Origin: a virus
IMG/VR virus record: IMGVR_UViG_3300032307_000652
Location: 1-64,000 of that record
DNA: 64,000 nucleotides
Direction: 5' to 3' (one strand)
This document shows, one piece after another, positions 41,383 through 52,500 of this stretch. The position numbers and the translations under genes are program-made. How positions within the stretch are numbered: the first letter of the stretch is position 1; every line of letters starts with the position of its first letter. A model generated the notes under the pieces. The model searched no databases, had not been told where the DNA came from, and saw nothing but the letters and a program-made list of their open reading frames with translations.

Positions 41383-41410
41383 ACCCACAGAAATGTGGGT
41401 TTTTTATTTA
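41383..41410 (+). terminator. Rho-independent terminator after the tube gene
   Basis: ACCCACA/TGTGGGT stem with GAAA loop (41383-41400) then TTTTTATTTA. The stem and loop are nearly the same as the sheath terminator. Confidence 0.92.
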
Positions 41411-41452
41411 CAATAAATTAAACTATTATATGTTATAAACAAAAACGAATTT

Positions 41453-42205
41453 ATGGAAGAACAAAATGTTAATCAAATGAATTTTAATTTACCACATGAT
41501 GTAATAACTTTACCAAGTGGAGGTAAATTTTATAAAAACAAAAAAAAATCGGTTAAAGTTGGTTTTTTAACTGCAGCTGATGAAAATATTTTGGCAAACG
41601 CTTCTAATATGTCTGGTGACCAAGTTATCCAACAATTAATTCGTTCTAAAGTTTATGAACCTGATTTGAAGGTTGATGATATGTTAGAAGGTGATATTGA
41701 AGCAATTTTAGTTTTTTTAAGAAATACCGCATTTGGTCCTGAATACACTGTTAATTTAACTGACCCTGAAACAGGTAATAAATTTGAATCAACTTTTTCT
41801 TTAGAGGAGTTAAACTTTTCTAAACCTGAGGTTGACCCTGATGAAAATGGTCACTACACAGCAACACTCCCAAAAAGTGGAAAAACCGTAAAATTAAAAT
41901 TATTGACGTTTGGTGATAAAAAAGAATTATCTGATAGAGAAAATTCATACCCAAAAAACATGGTTGCTCCTAAAGTTACTTGGAGATTGGTAAAACAAAT
42001 TATTAGTATTGACAACAATGAGGATAAAACAGAAATTGCTAAGTTTGTTGAAAAAATGCCGATAATGGATTCCAAATTTATTACCAATTTTATAAATAAA
42101 AATCAACCGTCATTAGACTTAATCAAAGAAATTATAGCCCCATCTGGAAAAAGTGTACTCACTCGAGTTACCTTTGGGGCTGAGTTTTTTCGCCCTTTCT
42201 TCTGA
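41453..42205 (+). CDS. Baseplate/tail chaperone protein, gp26-like (T4_baseplate family)
   Basis: A 250-residue protein matching the T4_baseplate (gp26) pattern: NLPHDVITLPSGGKFYKNKK, VKVGFLTAADENIL, VYEPDLKVDDMLEGDIEAI-LVFLRNTAFGPEY, a variant of the usual metal-free Cys pair region TDPETGNKFESTFSLEEL, and HYTATLPKSGKTVKLKLLTFG. gp26 belongs to the baseplate hub assembly set. Its last ~18 codons overlap another frame that continues for 48 codons beyond this stop. The position just before the tape measure gene is where phages encode tail assembly chaperones. Confidence 0.75.
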   Translation: MEEQNVNQMNFNLPHDVITLPSGGKFYKNKKKSVKVGFLTAADENILANASNMSGDQVIQQLIRSKVYEPDLKVDDMLEGDIEAILVFLRNTAFGPEYTVNLTDPETGNKFESTFSLEELNFSKPEVDPDENGHYTATLPKSGKTVKLKLLTFGDKKELSDRENSYPKNMVAPKVTWRLVKQIISIDNNEDKTEIAKFVEKMPIMDSKFITNFINKNQPSLDLIKEIIAPSGKSVLTRVTFGAEFFRPFF

Positions 42206-42347
42206 TTATACCAAACATCTTTTAGACCAATATCTTTTATTAAGTAGGTTTTTACATATTCCGTATTCGGATTTTATGTTAATTCCTACGTCTCACCGTC
42301 TTTATTTGGTTAATACTGTTATAGAAATGAATACACCTAAAAGTTAG
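42153..42347 (+). CDS. Overlapping small frame before the tape measure (64 aa or frameshift product)
   Basis: A 64-codon frame, +1 relative to the gp26-like gene, from GTG 42153 to TAG 42347; the first 53 bases overlap that gene. Downstream of the overlap the sequence DYTKHLLDQYLLLSRFLHIP then YSDFMLIPTSHRLYLVNTVI is a plausible helical domain (E/D-x-x-x-(M/I)-P-x-x-x-R), like small T4 hub chaperones such as gp51. It may be made from the GTG or by +1 slippage at GAG-TTT-TTT-C near 42184-42191, producing a gp26-like protein with a longer tail. Without it the 42206-42347 stretch would be empty. Confidence 0.5.
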   Translation: MYSLELPLGLSFFALSSDYTKHLLDQYLLLSRFLHIPYSDFMLIPTSHRLYLVNTVIEMNTPKS

Positions 42348-42355
42348 ACCTAAAG

Positions 42356-42362
42356 TATTTAT
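42356..42362 (+). promoter_or_regulatory. Candidate late promoter element TATTTAT
   Basis: TATTTATTTAAAAAATACG ends 13 bases before ATG 42376 of the tape measure gene. Confidence 0.45.
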
Positions 42363-42375
42363 TTAAAAAATACGT

Positions 42376-44397
42376 ATGTTACAAACAGATGATGTTAGTG
42401 GTAAAATACCTATAACCGCAGAAGAAACCAAATTTATTGGTGAAAATATAGCTCAGTTATTAATTAATGTTAATGCTATTCAAAAACCTGCATTAGGTTT
42501 AATTAATAGTTTTTTAGAAGTTAACAAAAGAATTGCAGAAGCCGACAAAGGTGCGTTTTCCTTAGTTGGAAAAATGGGACTAAATGAAGAGGCAGCTAAA
42601 AGAATTAAAAGAACTTTTGGTGAAGCTTATAATGAATTAGGTTTAATTGGTGCTGATTTTGGAACATTTGTAAAAACACAGGAGTTATTCAATACTGCTA
42701 CAGGTCGTAATGTTGTATTAACCAAAGAAAATTTAAACGATTTAATTTCAACAAATAAAGTTACGGGACTTGCGGCTGATACACTATTAACGAGTTTTCA
42801 GAATGCTGGTTTTTCAATGTCACAGATTACTCAAAATATGGAGAAAGTGGTTACACTTGCTTCAAGTATGGGGTTAAATAGTCAAGTGGTGTCTAAATTG
42901 GTAACCGATAATTTAGAAAAACTAAATAAGTTTGGTTTTGGTAATGGGGTTGAAGGTTTGGCAAAAATGGCGGCAAAAGCAGCATCTATGAGAATAGATA
43001 TGAAGTCAGCTTTTCAAGTTGCGGACGACATCTTCAATAAAGGACCTGAAGCTGCTATAGAAATTTCTGCGACTTTACAAAGATTAGGGGCAACGTCAGG
43101 TGCATTACTTGACCCATTAAAATTGATGGATTTAGCTCAAAACAATCTTCCTGAGTTACAAAATCAACTTGTTGATTTATCAAAACAATATACCGTATTT
43201 AACGAAGATACTAAACAATTTGAAATCATGCCTGGTGCTAGAAAGCAATTAAATGAAGTAGCTAAGTCTTTAGGTATAAGTTATGAAGAATTCGCAAAAA
43301 TGTCTTTAGAAAGTTCTAAAATGGAAAAAAAACTTTCTGAAATTGATTTTAGCAGGTTTAGTCTGAATATGACCGAAGAACAAAAAGCTTTGATTACAAA
43401 CATGGCTGAAATGAATACTCAGGGTGAGTATGTTGTTAAGGTAAAAGATGAAAATGGTGAATATATTGAAAAAGCGATAACTCAATTAGGTCAAGAAGAT
43501 TTAGTTTCATTACAAAAAGAAACTTTAACTGAAGGTGAAAAAATGTATGATATTGCTTCACAAAGTTTGAGTCAACTTGAAAGAATTGGTAATTTACAAG
43601 AAACTTTTAATAATTCATTAAGTACTATGTTAGCAACAGGTGAATATGGAAATGCTATTTTACAAACATTAGCGGCTAGCAATGAAAAATTATATGGTGT
43701 AAATGACGCTTCAAAAAATGAGACTTTAAAACTTCTTACAATAAATAACAAGGATATGAATGAAAATGCCGTAAATATGGCAAATTCAACAAAGTCATTA
43801 ATTGAAACGGCTTCTATTGGTGGTGCGGGTAATTTAGCTTCTGCGACATTGGCTTTAGAAGACCTTGGTAAAAGTATGTTTGATATTAGTAAAAAAGGGT
43901 TGGGGGCAGCGTATGAAAATACCACACCTACTGACGTGTTAAAGGCGGTTATAACTACTACCGCGGCTCAAACCGCTGTTGATATTGGAAAAGAAATTGG
44001 TCAATACATAACAGGTGAAAAAAAAATAACGGATTTATTAATACCAAAATCTGGAGGTGATATTGCGGTAACTGCTGACGGAATACACTATTCTTTAGAT
44101 AAAGGAGATATGTTAATGGCTGTAAATCAACAAAAATTAGCATCCGCAATTGGTGCATCATCACCATCACCAATATTACCAACTGCGGTTGAAAATAATT
44201 ACGCTTCTACTGAAGTAAAAAAAGAATCAACCCCAAAAGAACTTAATGTGAATATCAACTTTACACATGAGTCCAAAGGAGCTGATATAAATGTTGCTCA
44301 AGAATTTTCAAAATCTTTAAGAGATAATACATCATTACAACAACAACTTGTTCAACAGATAACTGAAAATATTAAAAACTACGGTTTAACCGCCTGA
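42376..44397 (+). CDS. Tape measure protein (gp29-like position)
   Basis: A 673-residue, mostly helical protein rich in Ala, Leu, Asn and Lys, with long heptad-like stretches such as VEGLAKMAAKAASMRIDMKS and a C-terminal basic/glutamine segment SLQQQLVQQITENIKNYG. Size and position between the chaperone-like gene and the tube-cap-like gene match T4 gp29 (590 residues). Its length sets the tail length; at about 1.5 angstrom per residue it predicts roughly 100 nm. No transmembrane segment or lytic domain is obvious. Confidence 0.72.
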   Translation: MLQTDDVSGKIPITAEETKFIGENIAQLLINVNAIQKPALGLINSFLEVNKRIAEADKGAFSLVGKMGLNEEAAKRIKRTFGEAYNELGLIGADFGTFVKTQELFNTATGRNVVLTKENLNDLISTNKVTGLAADTLLTSFQNAGFSMSQITQNMEKVVTLASSMGLNSQVVSKLVTDNLEKLNKFGFGNGVEGLAKMAAKAASMRIDMKSAFQVADDIFNKGPEAAIEISATLQRLGATSGALLDPLKLMDLAQNNLPELQNQLVDLSKQYTVFNEDTKQFEIMPGARKQLNEVAKSLGISYEEFAKMSLESSKMEKKLSEIDFSRFSLNMTEEQKALITNMAEMNTQGEYVVKVKDENGEYIEKAITQLGQEDLVSLQKETLTEGEKMYDIASQSLSQLERIGNLQETFNNSLSTMLATGEYGNAILQTLAASNEKLYGVNDASKNETLKLLTINNKDMNENAVNMANSTKSLIETASIGGAGNLASATLALEDLGKSMFDISKKGLGAAYENTTPTDVLKAVITTTAAQTAVDIGKEIGQYITGEKKITDLLIPKSGGDIAVTADGIHYSLDKGDMLMAVNQQKLASAIGASSPSPILPTAVENNYASTEVKKESTPKELNVNINFTHESKGADINVAQEFSKSLRDNTSLQQQLVQQITENIKNYGLTA

Positions 44398-44414
44398 TAA
44401 AATCTGTTTCATTC

Positions 44415-44421
44415 TATTTAT
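44415..44421 (+). promoter_or_regulatory. Candidate late promoter element TATTTAT
   Basis: TATTTATTATAAAAAG ends 14 bases before ATG 44436. Confidence 0.45.
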
Positions 44422-44435
44422 TATAAAAAGATTTG

Positions 44436-47400
44436 ATGCAAGAAAATATTCTTTCTTTTAACGGTTCGGAAAATTTTAGAAAAACACTTGTTTCTCGAAA
44501 CTTAAAGCCTTATAAAATTGAGGGTTCATTTTCCAGTGCCGAATCTCAACAAAATTACACAACAAATTTAACGGATAGTTCACCTGTTGATACTCCTAAT
44601 GTTAGTGATAGTATATACGAGGAACCAAAATTAAATACAATTATAAACATTTACGGACCAGCTGGAAATTTTATTGACGGTGCCGAATTAGTTAACTCTC
44701 TTGATATACCACAACCCCCAAGACCTGTATCTACAGGTGAGGAAATTGGACAAAACGAATATAACCCAAATTTTACTAAACTTGATATTATCAATGAAAG
44801 TTTTATTGATAACGCTGCGGTTGTAAATAGATATACACCTGAAGGTAGTTATGATGATTTATTCGTGGTTGATGAAAAAATACTGGCAAAAACATTAGAA
44901 CAAAGTGGAATTTATGGTGATGGTGTTTTATTCCCAATAAATTTTGTTCAGGGTGATTATACAGTAACAGAAATATTAAATAACGACCCTGAATTAATAA
45001 GTGATTCTTATATACAAAGAATCGGTGCGGAAAGATTAACATATGCGTTTGAACAAAGAATTGCTCGTGAAATTGAAAGAAATACAGTTGGCGCGATTAA
45101 TTTAGGTGTTTTAACAAGTCCGTTTGAAGCAACATTAGTTGCCACAGGACAAGAACCTTTTATACAGAGAAATTATACAATTACAGTTCCTAATGGTGTC
45201 ATAGATTACGCAGCATATTTTTTACAAAGAGTCGCAGGTTTTTTATTACCCTATTCACCAATCGAAGGAAGTTATTTTTCAGATGTTGAAAGACAACGAA
45301 TTAAACCACAACAAACTTTAGGTAATTTAGGTGGTAATCTTTTAAATAGACAAAATCCTTCTATAATTTTTTTACAAAATACAGGTTCAGGACAAAAAAG
45401 TGTATTATTTAATACTATTGCGTATAACAGATATAAACCTGATTATTCATTTAATCTAACTCAACTTGGTACTTTTCTTTCTGACTTTTTTGAAAACCCT
45501 AATTCTATTGGTAATTTATATGTTGGTAGACAAGAATCGGATATTACAAACGTTATATCACCTCCAAATGCTAGTCCAACTAATGCTTATGGTATACCAA
45601 CAAGGACACCTGTATACGGACCTGATAAGGTTGGAATACTTTACGAAGGTGACCAAAACTTTCAATTTGGTTTAGCGGGACAAGATTATAGTAAAAGACC
45701 TGTTTTTGACGGTGGGTTTGTTTGGATTTCAGAACTTACGAAGGTTGAGGCCGGAAGAACTGTGGGACAAGATGGTAGAATTTATGGTAATAATAAAACA
45801 TTTACACCATTAAGTTCATCTTATCAACAGGTATTATCTACAGGTTATGATTTCAGACCAGGTTCTATATTAGACGTTACTCAAAGAATAATTGACTCCA
45901 CACCTGCACAGGGTAAAGATAGATTGGCTCATGTTGGTAACGCAATGAACCAAGTGTCAAAAGTTTTTTGGGATGGATATAAGGAGTTAACAAAGGGTTC
46001 TAAGGTTAAAAAATATGTTAATGAAAATGGTTCTATTGTTGGAACTGAATATGGTAGAATTTTCTCAAAAGACAGACCTTATTATACTTACGGAGATTTA
46101 CAAGGAACTTACGCCAATACAAGTGGTACGGATACAAATGGTAATATCAGAAGGTATTCATATTCAGTACTAGATAGTGCTTACAACCTTAATATTGTTC
46201 CGTATAAAAATGGAGGAACTTCAACCCAAGGAGGAAGTGTTAAAAAATATATGTTTTCATTAGAAAACTTAGCTTGGAAATCAACACCCGAATTTAATAA
46301 CTTACCTGATATTGAGAAGGGCCCAAATGGGGGTAGAATTATGTGGTTTCCACCATATGAATTAACTTTTGGAGATAGCTCAAATGCGAACTTTAACGCA
46401 ACTAATTTTATCGGAAGACCTGAACCAATTTACACATATAACAATACAACAAGACAAGGAGATATTTCGTTTAAAATTGTTGTTGACCATCCGTCAGTAT
46501 TAAACTTAATTGTTAATAGAGAATTAGAAAATCAAAATAGTGATTTAATAAATGGTGTTGTTAATTCATTTTTTGCGGGATGTAGAAAATACGACATTTA
46601 TGAATTAGCTAAAAACTTCGGAAGTCTAAGTTTAAACACTATAGAAGACATATATCAGCAAGTTTTAGAAAGTGACCAAACATCTGAAGAAGATAAACTT
46701 GAGGCTTTAGAATCATTACCACAGGATGAAGGTAATCCTACTGATTCCCAAAGAGTTGGTTTAAGTCAAAATTACAATGATTTTGGATTTTATTTTGATG
46801 CATATAATGGTATTGAATCAAGCACTGATTACGAAATTTTATACGCTGATTATATAAATGTTGAAGGGTTTTATAATGAACAACAACCCCAAGAACCTGT
46901 GAGTAGTTTTTTTGAAAAAGTTATAACAGAAAATTATAATAAATTATTATTGTTGAGGGATGAAATTGTTGAAATTTTAATCGCAGGGGGTGAAGTAAGT
47001 TTAGAACTTGTTGGTACTTTGGATGTTGAGACAAATGCTAGTGAATCGACAACATATAATAATGATAGATTATCATCAATTAAAATATTTTTTGAAGAAT
47101 ATATTTTCCAAAGTTCACCACTTGGAAAATATGTTCAAAATGGTAAATTTAAAATTACATTAAGTAGTGATATACAATCTTCTGCAATTATAAAATCAAG
47201 TGAACCTTTTGACTCGTTTGATTGTACTACAATTATTAACAATACTAATACACCATTTTCAATTCAAGCGATGGCTTGTAGAGGAATGAGAGTAAAAAAT
47301 ATAACGGTTACCGCACAACCTCCTGATAGTGAAAATAGTGGTGCGGTTAATACAAACAGTAATGATACTAATAGTAATTTAAGAAGAAGTACTGGACAAT

Positions 47401-49268
47401 TTTTATCAGATGTTTTTGGTAATAAGAAAAAGAAAAAAGAAAGTGTTGAGTCTAAAGTTAAAAATTTAAGTAAAACAATTCTATCAGAATTATTAAATGA
47501 GAAAAATTATTTTGAAATAATCAAACAAGAAGACCCATTTTTATACGATAGTTTTAAAACAAAAATTAAATTCTTTAATCCGGCATTCCACTCTATTACA
47601 CCTGAAGGATTTAATTCAAGATTAACTTTTTTAAATCAATGTGTTAGACCTGGTAATACAATACCAACAAAAACGTCTTCAGGTGATTTTGAAACTAAAG
47701 ATTCTTTAAATACAAATTTTGGTTCACCACCTATCTTAGTATTAAGAATTGGTGATTTTTACAATTGTAAAATCGTACCTGAAAGTTTAAGTTTTTCATA
47801 CGAAACATTAGATTTTAATCCTGAAGGTATTGGCGTTCAACCAATGATTGTTACCGCAAAATTAGGTTTTAAAATGATTGGTGGACATGGTTTGAAAGAA
47901 CCAATTGACAGATTACAAAATGCATTATCATTTAATTACTATGCTAATACTGAAATGTATGATGAAAGGTCAATTCCTACCGACACAACTAAATTAACTG
48001 CGATTATAACTGGTGAAGATAGTTTAGGTTCAAATCTAAGGACTTTACAAAATTTGTCAAATCAAACTAATAATCAAAACTTAGCAAGTAATCAGGCAAC
48101 AAATCAAAACCCAACAGACGGTGGTAATTTTATTGGAAATGTATCAGAATCTACAAATACTAATGGTGTTTTAACTGGTACTATACAATATAAAAATTTA
48201 GTTGATTCTGCAGTTGACAATAGTCAAAATTATATGAATTTAGTTGAAAGTTTCATCACAAGCGTTACCAAAGAGTATAACTATGGTGTTTTAACTCAAA
48301 TATATAATGAAAGATTATTTAAAAATGGAACTTTTAATTCTTTACAAGCACCTGTTTCAGATGTGAAAATTTTGGGTAAATTTAATAATTACCCAAATTA
48401 TATTACAAGTGTAATGTCTGCTTTAATTACTGAGATTGAAAATGGAACAGACATGTTAACAATGTATTTGTTATCTAAAAATGTTCCTCAAAACGAAATT
48501 AGAATAGTCCAATCAAATTTTAAAGCGGCTTGTCAAAATAGAAAGAATACAATATTACAAGGTATTGGTAGTAAAATACAATCAATAACTAATCAACAAT
48601 CTGAGATTTATCAAATATTTAGAAGAATGGATTTAGTTTGTGATGCTACTGATGGTAAGTTAAATTCAAATGGCTCTATATTTGCGTTAACTAATACTGG
48701 AGAACCTTACGGAACTTCAGATACTTTAACTGATATTAGAACTGATTATACAAAAATCGCTAATGATTTTAAAAGTTATTACTCTTTATTGTTATCTAAT
48801 AACTTAATTATTGAACCAACAGTTTCAACTTTGTATTTTACTCCGTTCACTAATTATAGTTCAACAGGTGGGTTGAATTTATTTTTTACATTATTCTCAA
48901 ATGATTTTACAGATAATCAATCTATTGAAAATTTAAAGAATTTTTTAACACAGAATTATACACCTGTAAGTGAAAACACAAAGACGAAAGTTTTAACGTA
49001 TTTGGGTTCTATTTCTCAATCAATTATTGATGAAAAAAATGCTCAAACATCATATGTGAATAATTTTTTTACAGGTCAAAGTTATTTGATTTATAAGAAT
49101 TATAACCCACAAGTTGATGGTGTTAGTGTAAAAGGTAAAGACAGAGATTTTACATTTACTTCGGCAGGTTCAACATCAAATCAACAAACTAATGTTTCCA
49201 ACATTTATAAAAATGTTAATATTGATAATAATCAATCAACATATAACGGAAAGAAATATTTTAACTAA
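44436..49268 (+). CDS. Giant baseplate tail-tube-cap protein (gp48/gp54-like domains, 1610 aa)
   Basis: A 1610-residue protein started at ATG 44436; the TTG directly before it is rejected. Around residues 605-700 the block GGRIMWFPPYELTFGDSSN, then NFIGRPEPIYTYNNTTRQGD and ISFKIVVDHPSV, matches tube-initiator/baseplate adaptor proteins (FPP-x-x-x-x-F-x-D, then GR-x-(D/E)-P-(I/F)-x-x-Y). Near 1100-1180, GSPPILVLRIGDFYNCKIVP and SLSFSYETLDFNPEGIGVQP then MIVTAKLGFKMIGGHGLKEP form the second half of the same type of domain. T4 gp48 and gp54 are ~320-360 residues, so this is a greatly enlarged relative. Its stop overlaps the next ATG (TAATG). Confidence 0.65.
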   Translation: MQENILSFNGSENFRKTLVSRNLKPYKIEGSFSSAESQQNYTTNLTDSSPVDTPNVSDSIYEEPKLNTIINIYGPAGNFIDGAELVNSLDIPQPPRPVSTGEEIGQNEYNPNFTKLDIINESFIDNAAVVNRYTPEGSYDDLFVVDEKILAKTLEQSGIYGDGVLFPINFVQGDYTVTEILNNDPELISDSYIQRIGAERLTYAFEQRIAREIERNTVGAINLGVLTSPFEATLVATGQEPFIQRNYTITVPNGVIDYAAYFLQRVAGFLLPYSPIEGSYFSDVERQRIKPQQTLGNLGGNLLNRQNPSIIFLQNTGSGQKSVLFNTIAYNRYKPDYSFNLTQLGTFLSDFFENPNSIGNLYVGRQESDITNVISPPNASPTNAYGIPTRTPVYGPDKVGILYEGDQNFQFGLAGQDYSKRPVFDGGFVWISELTKVEAGRTVGQDGRIYGNNKTFTPLSSSYQQVLSTGYDFRPGSILDVTQRIIDSTPAQGKDRLAHVGNAMNQVSKVFWDGYKELTKGSKVKKYVNENGSIVGTEYGRIFSKDRPYYTYGDLQGTYANTSGTDTNGNIRRYSYSVLDSAYNLNIVPYKNGGTSTQGGSVKKYMFSLENLAWKSTPEFNNLPDIEKGPNGGRIMWFPPYELTFGDSSNANFNATNFIGRPEPIYTYNNTTRQGDISFKIVVDHPSVLNLIVNRELENQNSDLINGVVNSFFAGCRKYDIYELAKNFGSLSLNTIEDIYQQVLESDQTSEEDKLEALESLPQDEGNPTDSQRVGLSQNYNDFGFYFDAYNGIESSTDYEILYADYINVEGFYNEQQPQEPVSSFFEKVITENYNKLLLLRDEIVEILIAGGEVSLELVGTLDVETNASESTTYNNDRLSSIKIFFEEYIFQSSPLGKYVQNGKFKITLSSDIQSSAIIKSSEPFDSFDCTTIINNTNTPFSIQAMACRGMRVKNITVTAQPPDSENSGAVNTNSNDTNSNLRRSTGQFLSDVFGNKKKKKESVESKVKNLSKTILSELLNEKNYFEIIKQEDPFLYDSFKTKIKFFNPAFHSITPEGFNSRLTFLNQCVRPGNTIPTKTSSGDFETKDSLNTNFGSPPILVLRIGDFYNCKIVPESLSFSYETLDFNPEGIGVQPMIVTAKLGFKMIGGHGLKEPIDRLQNALSFNYYANTEMYDERSIPTDTTKLTAIITGEDSLGSNLRTLQNLSNQTNNQNLASNQATNQNPTDGGNFIGNVSESTNTNGVLTGTIQYKNLVDSAVDNSQNYMNLVESFITSVTKEYNYGVLTQIYNERLFKNGTFNSLQAPVSDVKILGKFNNYPNYITSVMSALITEIENGTDMLTMYLLSKNVPQNEIRIVQSNFKAACQNRKNTILQGIGSKIQSITNQQSEIYQIFRRMDLVCDATDGKLNSNGSIFALTNTGEPYGTSDTLTDIRTDYTKIANDFKSYYSLLLSNNLIIEPTVSTLYFTPFTNYSSTGGLNLFFTLFSNDFTDNQSIENLKNFLTQNYTPVSENTKTKVLTYLGSISQSIIDEKNAQTSYVNNFFTGQSYLIYKNYNPQVDGVSVKGKDRDFTFTSAGSTSNQQTNVSNIYKNVNIDNNQSTYNGKKYFN

Positions 49269-49594
49269 TGGCTAACGAATATTTAAACAGGTATCAACTT
49301 TTTACGGCAAATGACCAACAAAATACTATTCCGTATATTACTATTCCTGCGAAAAACTCCGACAAAAAATATATTTATAAACTTGGTGTTTCTCGTTTAG
49401 ATAAGATATCCCAACTTTATTATGACTCACCTTATTTTGGTTGGTTTATTTTACAATCAAACTCACAATATGGAGGTTCGGAATTAAACATTCCTGACAA
49501 TGCCGTTCTTAACATACCCTTCCCTTTAACATCTTCTTTATTAGATTATAAATCAGCTTTAGAGCGTTATTTCTATTATTATGGCGAACAATAA
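49268..49594 (+). CDS. Baseplate wedge protein, gp53-like
   Basis: A 108-residue protein. KLGVSRLDKISQLYYDSPYF then GWFILQSNSQYGGSELNIP and NAVLNIPFPLTSSLLDY follow the gp53/LysM-like pattern: R-x-D-x-(I/L)-(A/S)-x-x-(Y/F)-Y-x-(N/D)-(P/S)-x-x-(Y/F)-W, then an N-x-(I)-(F/P)-x-G/P loop. T4 gp53 (196 residues) has the same core and connects wedges to the hub. It shares one base with the upstream gene and overlaps the hub gene by 14 bases. Confidence 0.7.
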   Translation: MANEYLNRYQLFTANDQQNTIPYITIPAKNSDKKYIYKLGVSRLDKISQLYYDSPYFGWFILQSNSQYGGSELNIPDNAVLNIPFPLTSSLLDYKSALERYFYYYGEQ

Positions 49595-52500
49595 TATTTT
49601 TATTGAAAAAGATGTAAATAATATCTTCATAGTTAATCCTAATAAAGTTACCAACCAGTTTGGTAACGCTGAAGATAGAAATATTCCTATGGAAGATTTG
49701 GTTTATTATGTCAATTTAGAATGTGATATTAAACCAAGAAGTAGATTAATTGGAGGTATTGATGGTAATCAAACTACAACACAAATTGCGTATGGTAAAA
49801 TTAATTTTTTAAAACCTAACGACCAAGAATACTTAACAACAAATTGGACTAAATTACAAACTGATGTAGATGACCCTAATATTATTAATGGTGAATTATT
49901 AGGTTTAAAGACTGTAACGTATAAAGTTAACACATCGTTTGTTCCAACAATAACTATAACTTTAGAAGACTCAAAAGGTAGAGCTTTAATGGAAAGTGGG
50001 GACAACTCTCTTTATTCTGCTTTTTTTAATTTACCATACCCAACTTTTTATCTAACTATTAAAGGTTATTATGGTAAGGCAATTAGATATCCTATAATAT
50101 TACAAAAATTTAATTCATCGTTTAACTCAAGTACAGGTAATTTTGAGTTAACGTTAAATTTTATTGCATATCAGTTTAATGTATTAACCGATATTACAAT
50201 GGCTTCTCTTTTTGCGGTACCTCAAATGTATTTAAAAAGGACTACAACAAATGTTCCTTTACAGGCATCTAATGGACAAACTGCCGCTAGAGAACAGTTA
50301 GCTCCACAAACACAGACTTCTAATGAATACATTCAACAAAAAGGGATGGAAAAATTAAAAGAAGTTTACAAAAAATATAAAACAAGAAATTTAATTGATG
50401 AAAATGTTCCTGAATTAACAATACAAGAACTTATAACAAAATTAGATAATTTTATTAATTATAGTTTAGAACAATTTGGTCAAGTTTCACTATCGGCATT
50501 AAATGATGTTAAAGAATATTCAGACGCAATTACGGATTATCGAAAGGGTATTTACACAGGTAGAGGGACATCGTGGTTTGACGTTTATTTATCGAGACAA
50601 AAATTTTTTATTAAAAATGGTGATGTAAATGAAAACCAACAGATAGAACCTAATGAAATAAAATTTTATACATTTTCAGAAATACAAGGTTCTTCTGAAA
50701 TTTTAACAGATAATAATACTGTTAACAGTAGAAAAATTACGGGATTTAAAGAATTAGAACCATTAATTAAAAGTTATAATGATAAACTTTTAAATAATGC
50801 GACTTTTGGTAAAAATGGGAAATATCCTATACCTGTAAATATAACTTTAGAAAGTGTTGGAATTATCAAACCAAATTCAATTAACGAAGAAAAAACTTAT
50901 AAATTAAGAAACGGTGGTAATGTAATTACTGAAGAAGAAATAAACTCAATTAAAAACGAAATAGACGAGTTACATCGTATAAATGACCCATTAACGAGTG
51001 CTGGATTAATTTATTATTATTTTGACTTTGATTCTCCGAATCAGTTTAATGATTTATTAAATAAAATACAAGATAATTTACAAGACGCTTCACAAAAAAT
51101 TGAAAAAGAGTTAACTGATGAGTTAGCTAAATTTATCGCGTCATCAACAGGGTTAGGATTTGTCCCTTCTTTAAAAAATATAATGGGAATTATATTGGCG
51201 TCAACTGAAGCGTTTTTACTTCTAATGGATGATGTTCATGTCGCAGCGTACCAAGTTAGAAATAATAAAAAGAAACAAACTTCTGTTGGAAATGTTGACA
51301 TTAAAGGACTTCCTGATTCTCCAGTTTATCCATGGCCGTTATATACCCGAATAAAAGAATGTAATAAATATGAAATTAAGTACCCTGGTGATAATGATGT
51401 GATTAATGATACAAAGGCGTATGATTATGAAATATGGCCTGAAGTGGAATTTGTTGAAGAGTTTTTAAAGGGTTATATGCAAAGACAAACACCACCAGCA
51501 TCAGTTAGCCCATTAGAACCAACAAGTGAAGTTAATCGAATAATGGTTTCGGCGTTTGATACTATACCAACAAATGTCCCATATTCAAATTTAGAAGAAG
51601 TTAGTTTCTTTTATGAATTTTACGAAAGATTAATTTCATTAGTTGAGTATAATGGATTCCTTAAAAAGAAATTATCAGACCCACAATATAGCGCTCAACT
51701 TATCAATTATTTAGTAGAGTCTGAAGGAACCAATATTGTTAACTCAATACTAACCTTTTCACCTAGTATTGTTTCTAAATTTACAAATACTCCATTTACA
51801 GATATCGCAACATTCGGTGAATATTTAAAATCAATATCTAATGATGGAACTGGTTTATTTTGGAATAATAAAGAAGCTGGTGTTTTTAATACAAAATATT
51901 TAAAAGAAAAAATAATAGATTCACCAAGTGGGTTTTTAATTTCGGATTTACCGTCAATTAAAATAACGTTAAAAACCGAGACTAATATGACAAATTATAT
52001 GTCAAGTTCTGTTCACAATACTCAAACTATTTTTGACTTATTACCATATACTAATGAAAATTGGAGAATAAATAATTTATCAAACGGTGAGTCAGAATTT
52101 TCTTTTGAAAATTCTTACAATAAAACTAATTTTTCATTATTTTACAATACATACACAAAGAAAATTAGTAATTATAAAACACCTGCGGGATACGGTACAA
52201 ATAATGAAAAAAACATTATTAAACCTTTTACTAATTTTAAACCATTCTATAACACAATTACACCGCCTGTTGATTTAAATTCATTTTATAATAACAGAAA
52301 ACCAAAAGACTATATTTTAACTGAAGGTAAAACAAAGTATTCAACAAATGAGGAAACTACCTCAATAATGAACACACCGTATTTCATTAATGCGATTCAA
52401 GAAGGTATTAATAATTTAAGAAATAATACTCCTTATCCGTTTAAGGCTGCGTCATATTTGTTTTTAAATAGTTTACCGTTATCAACGTTAAGAGAAAAGT

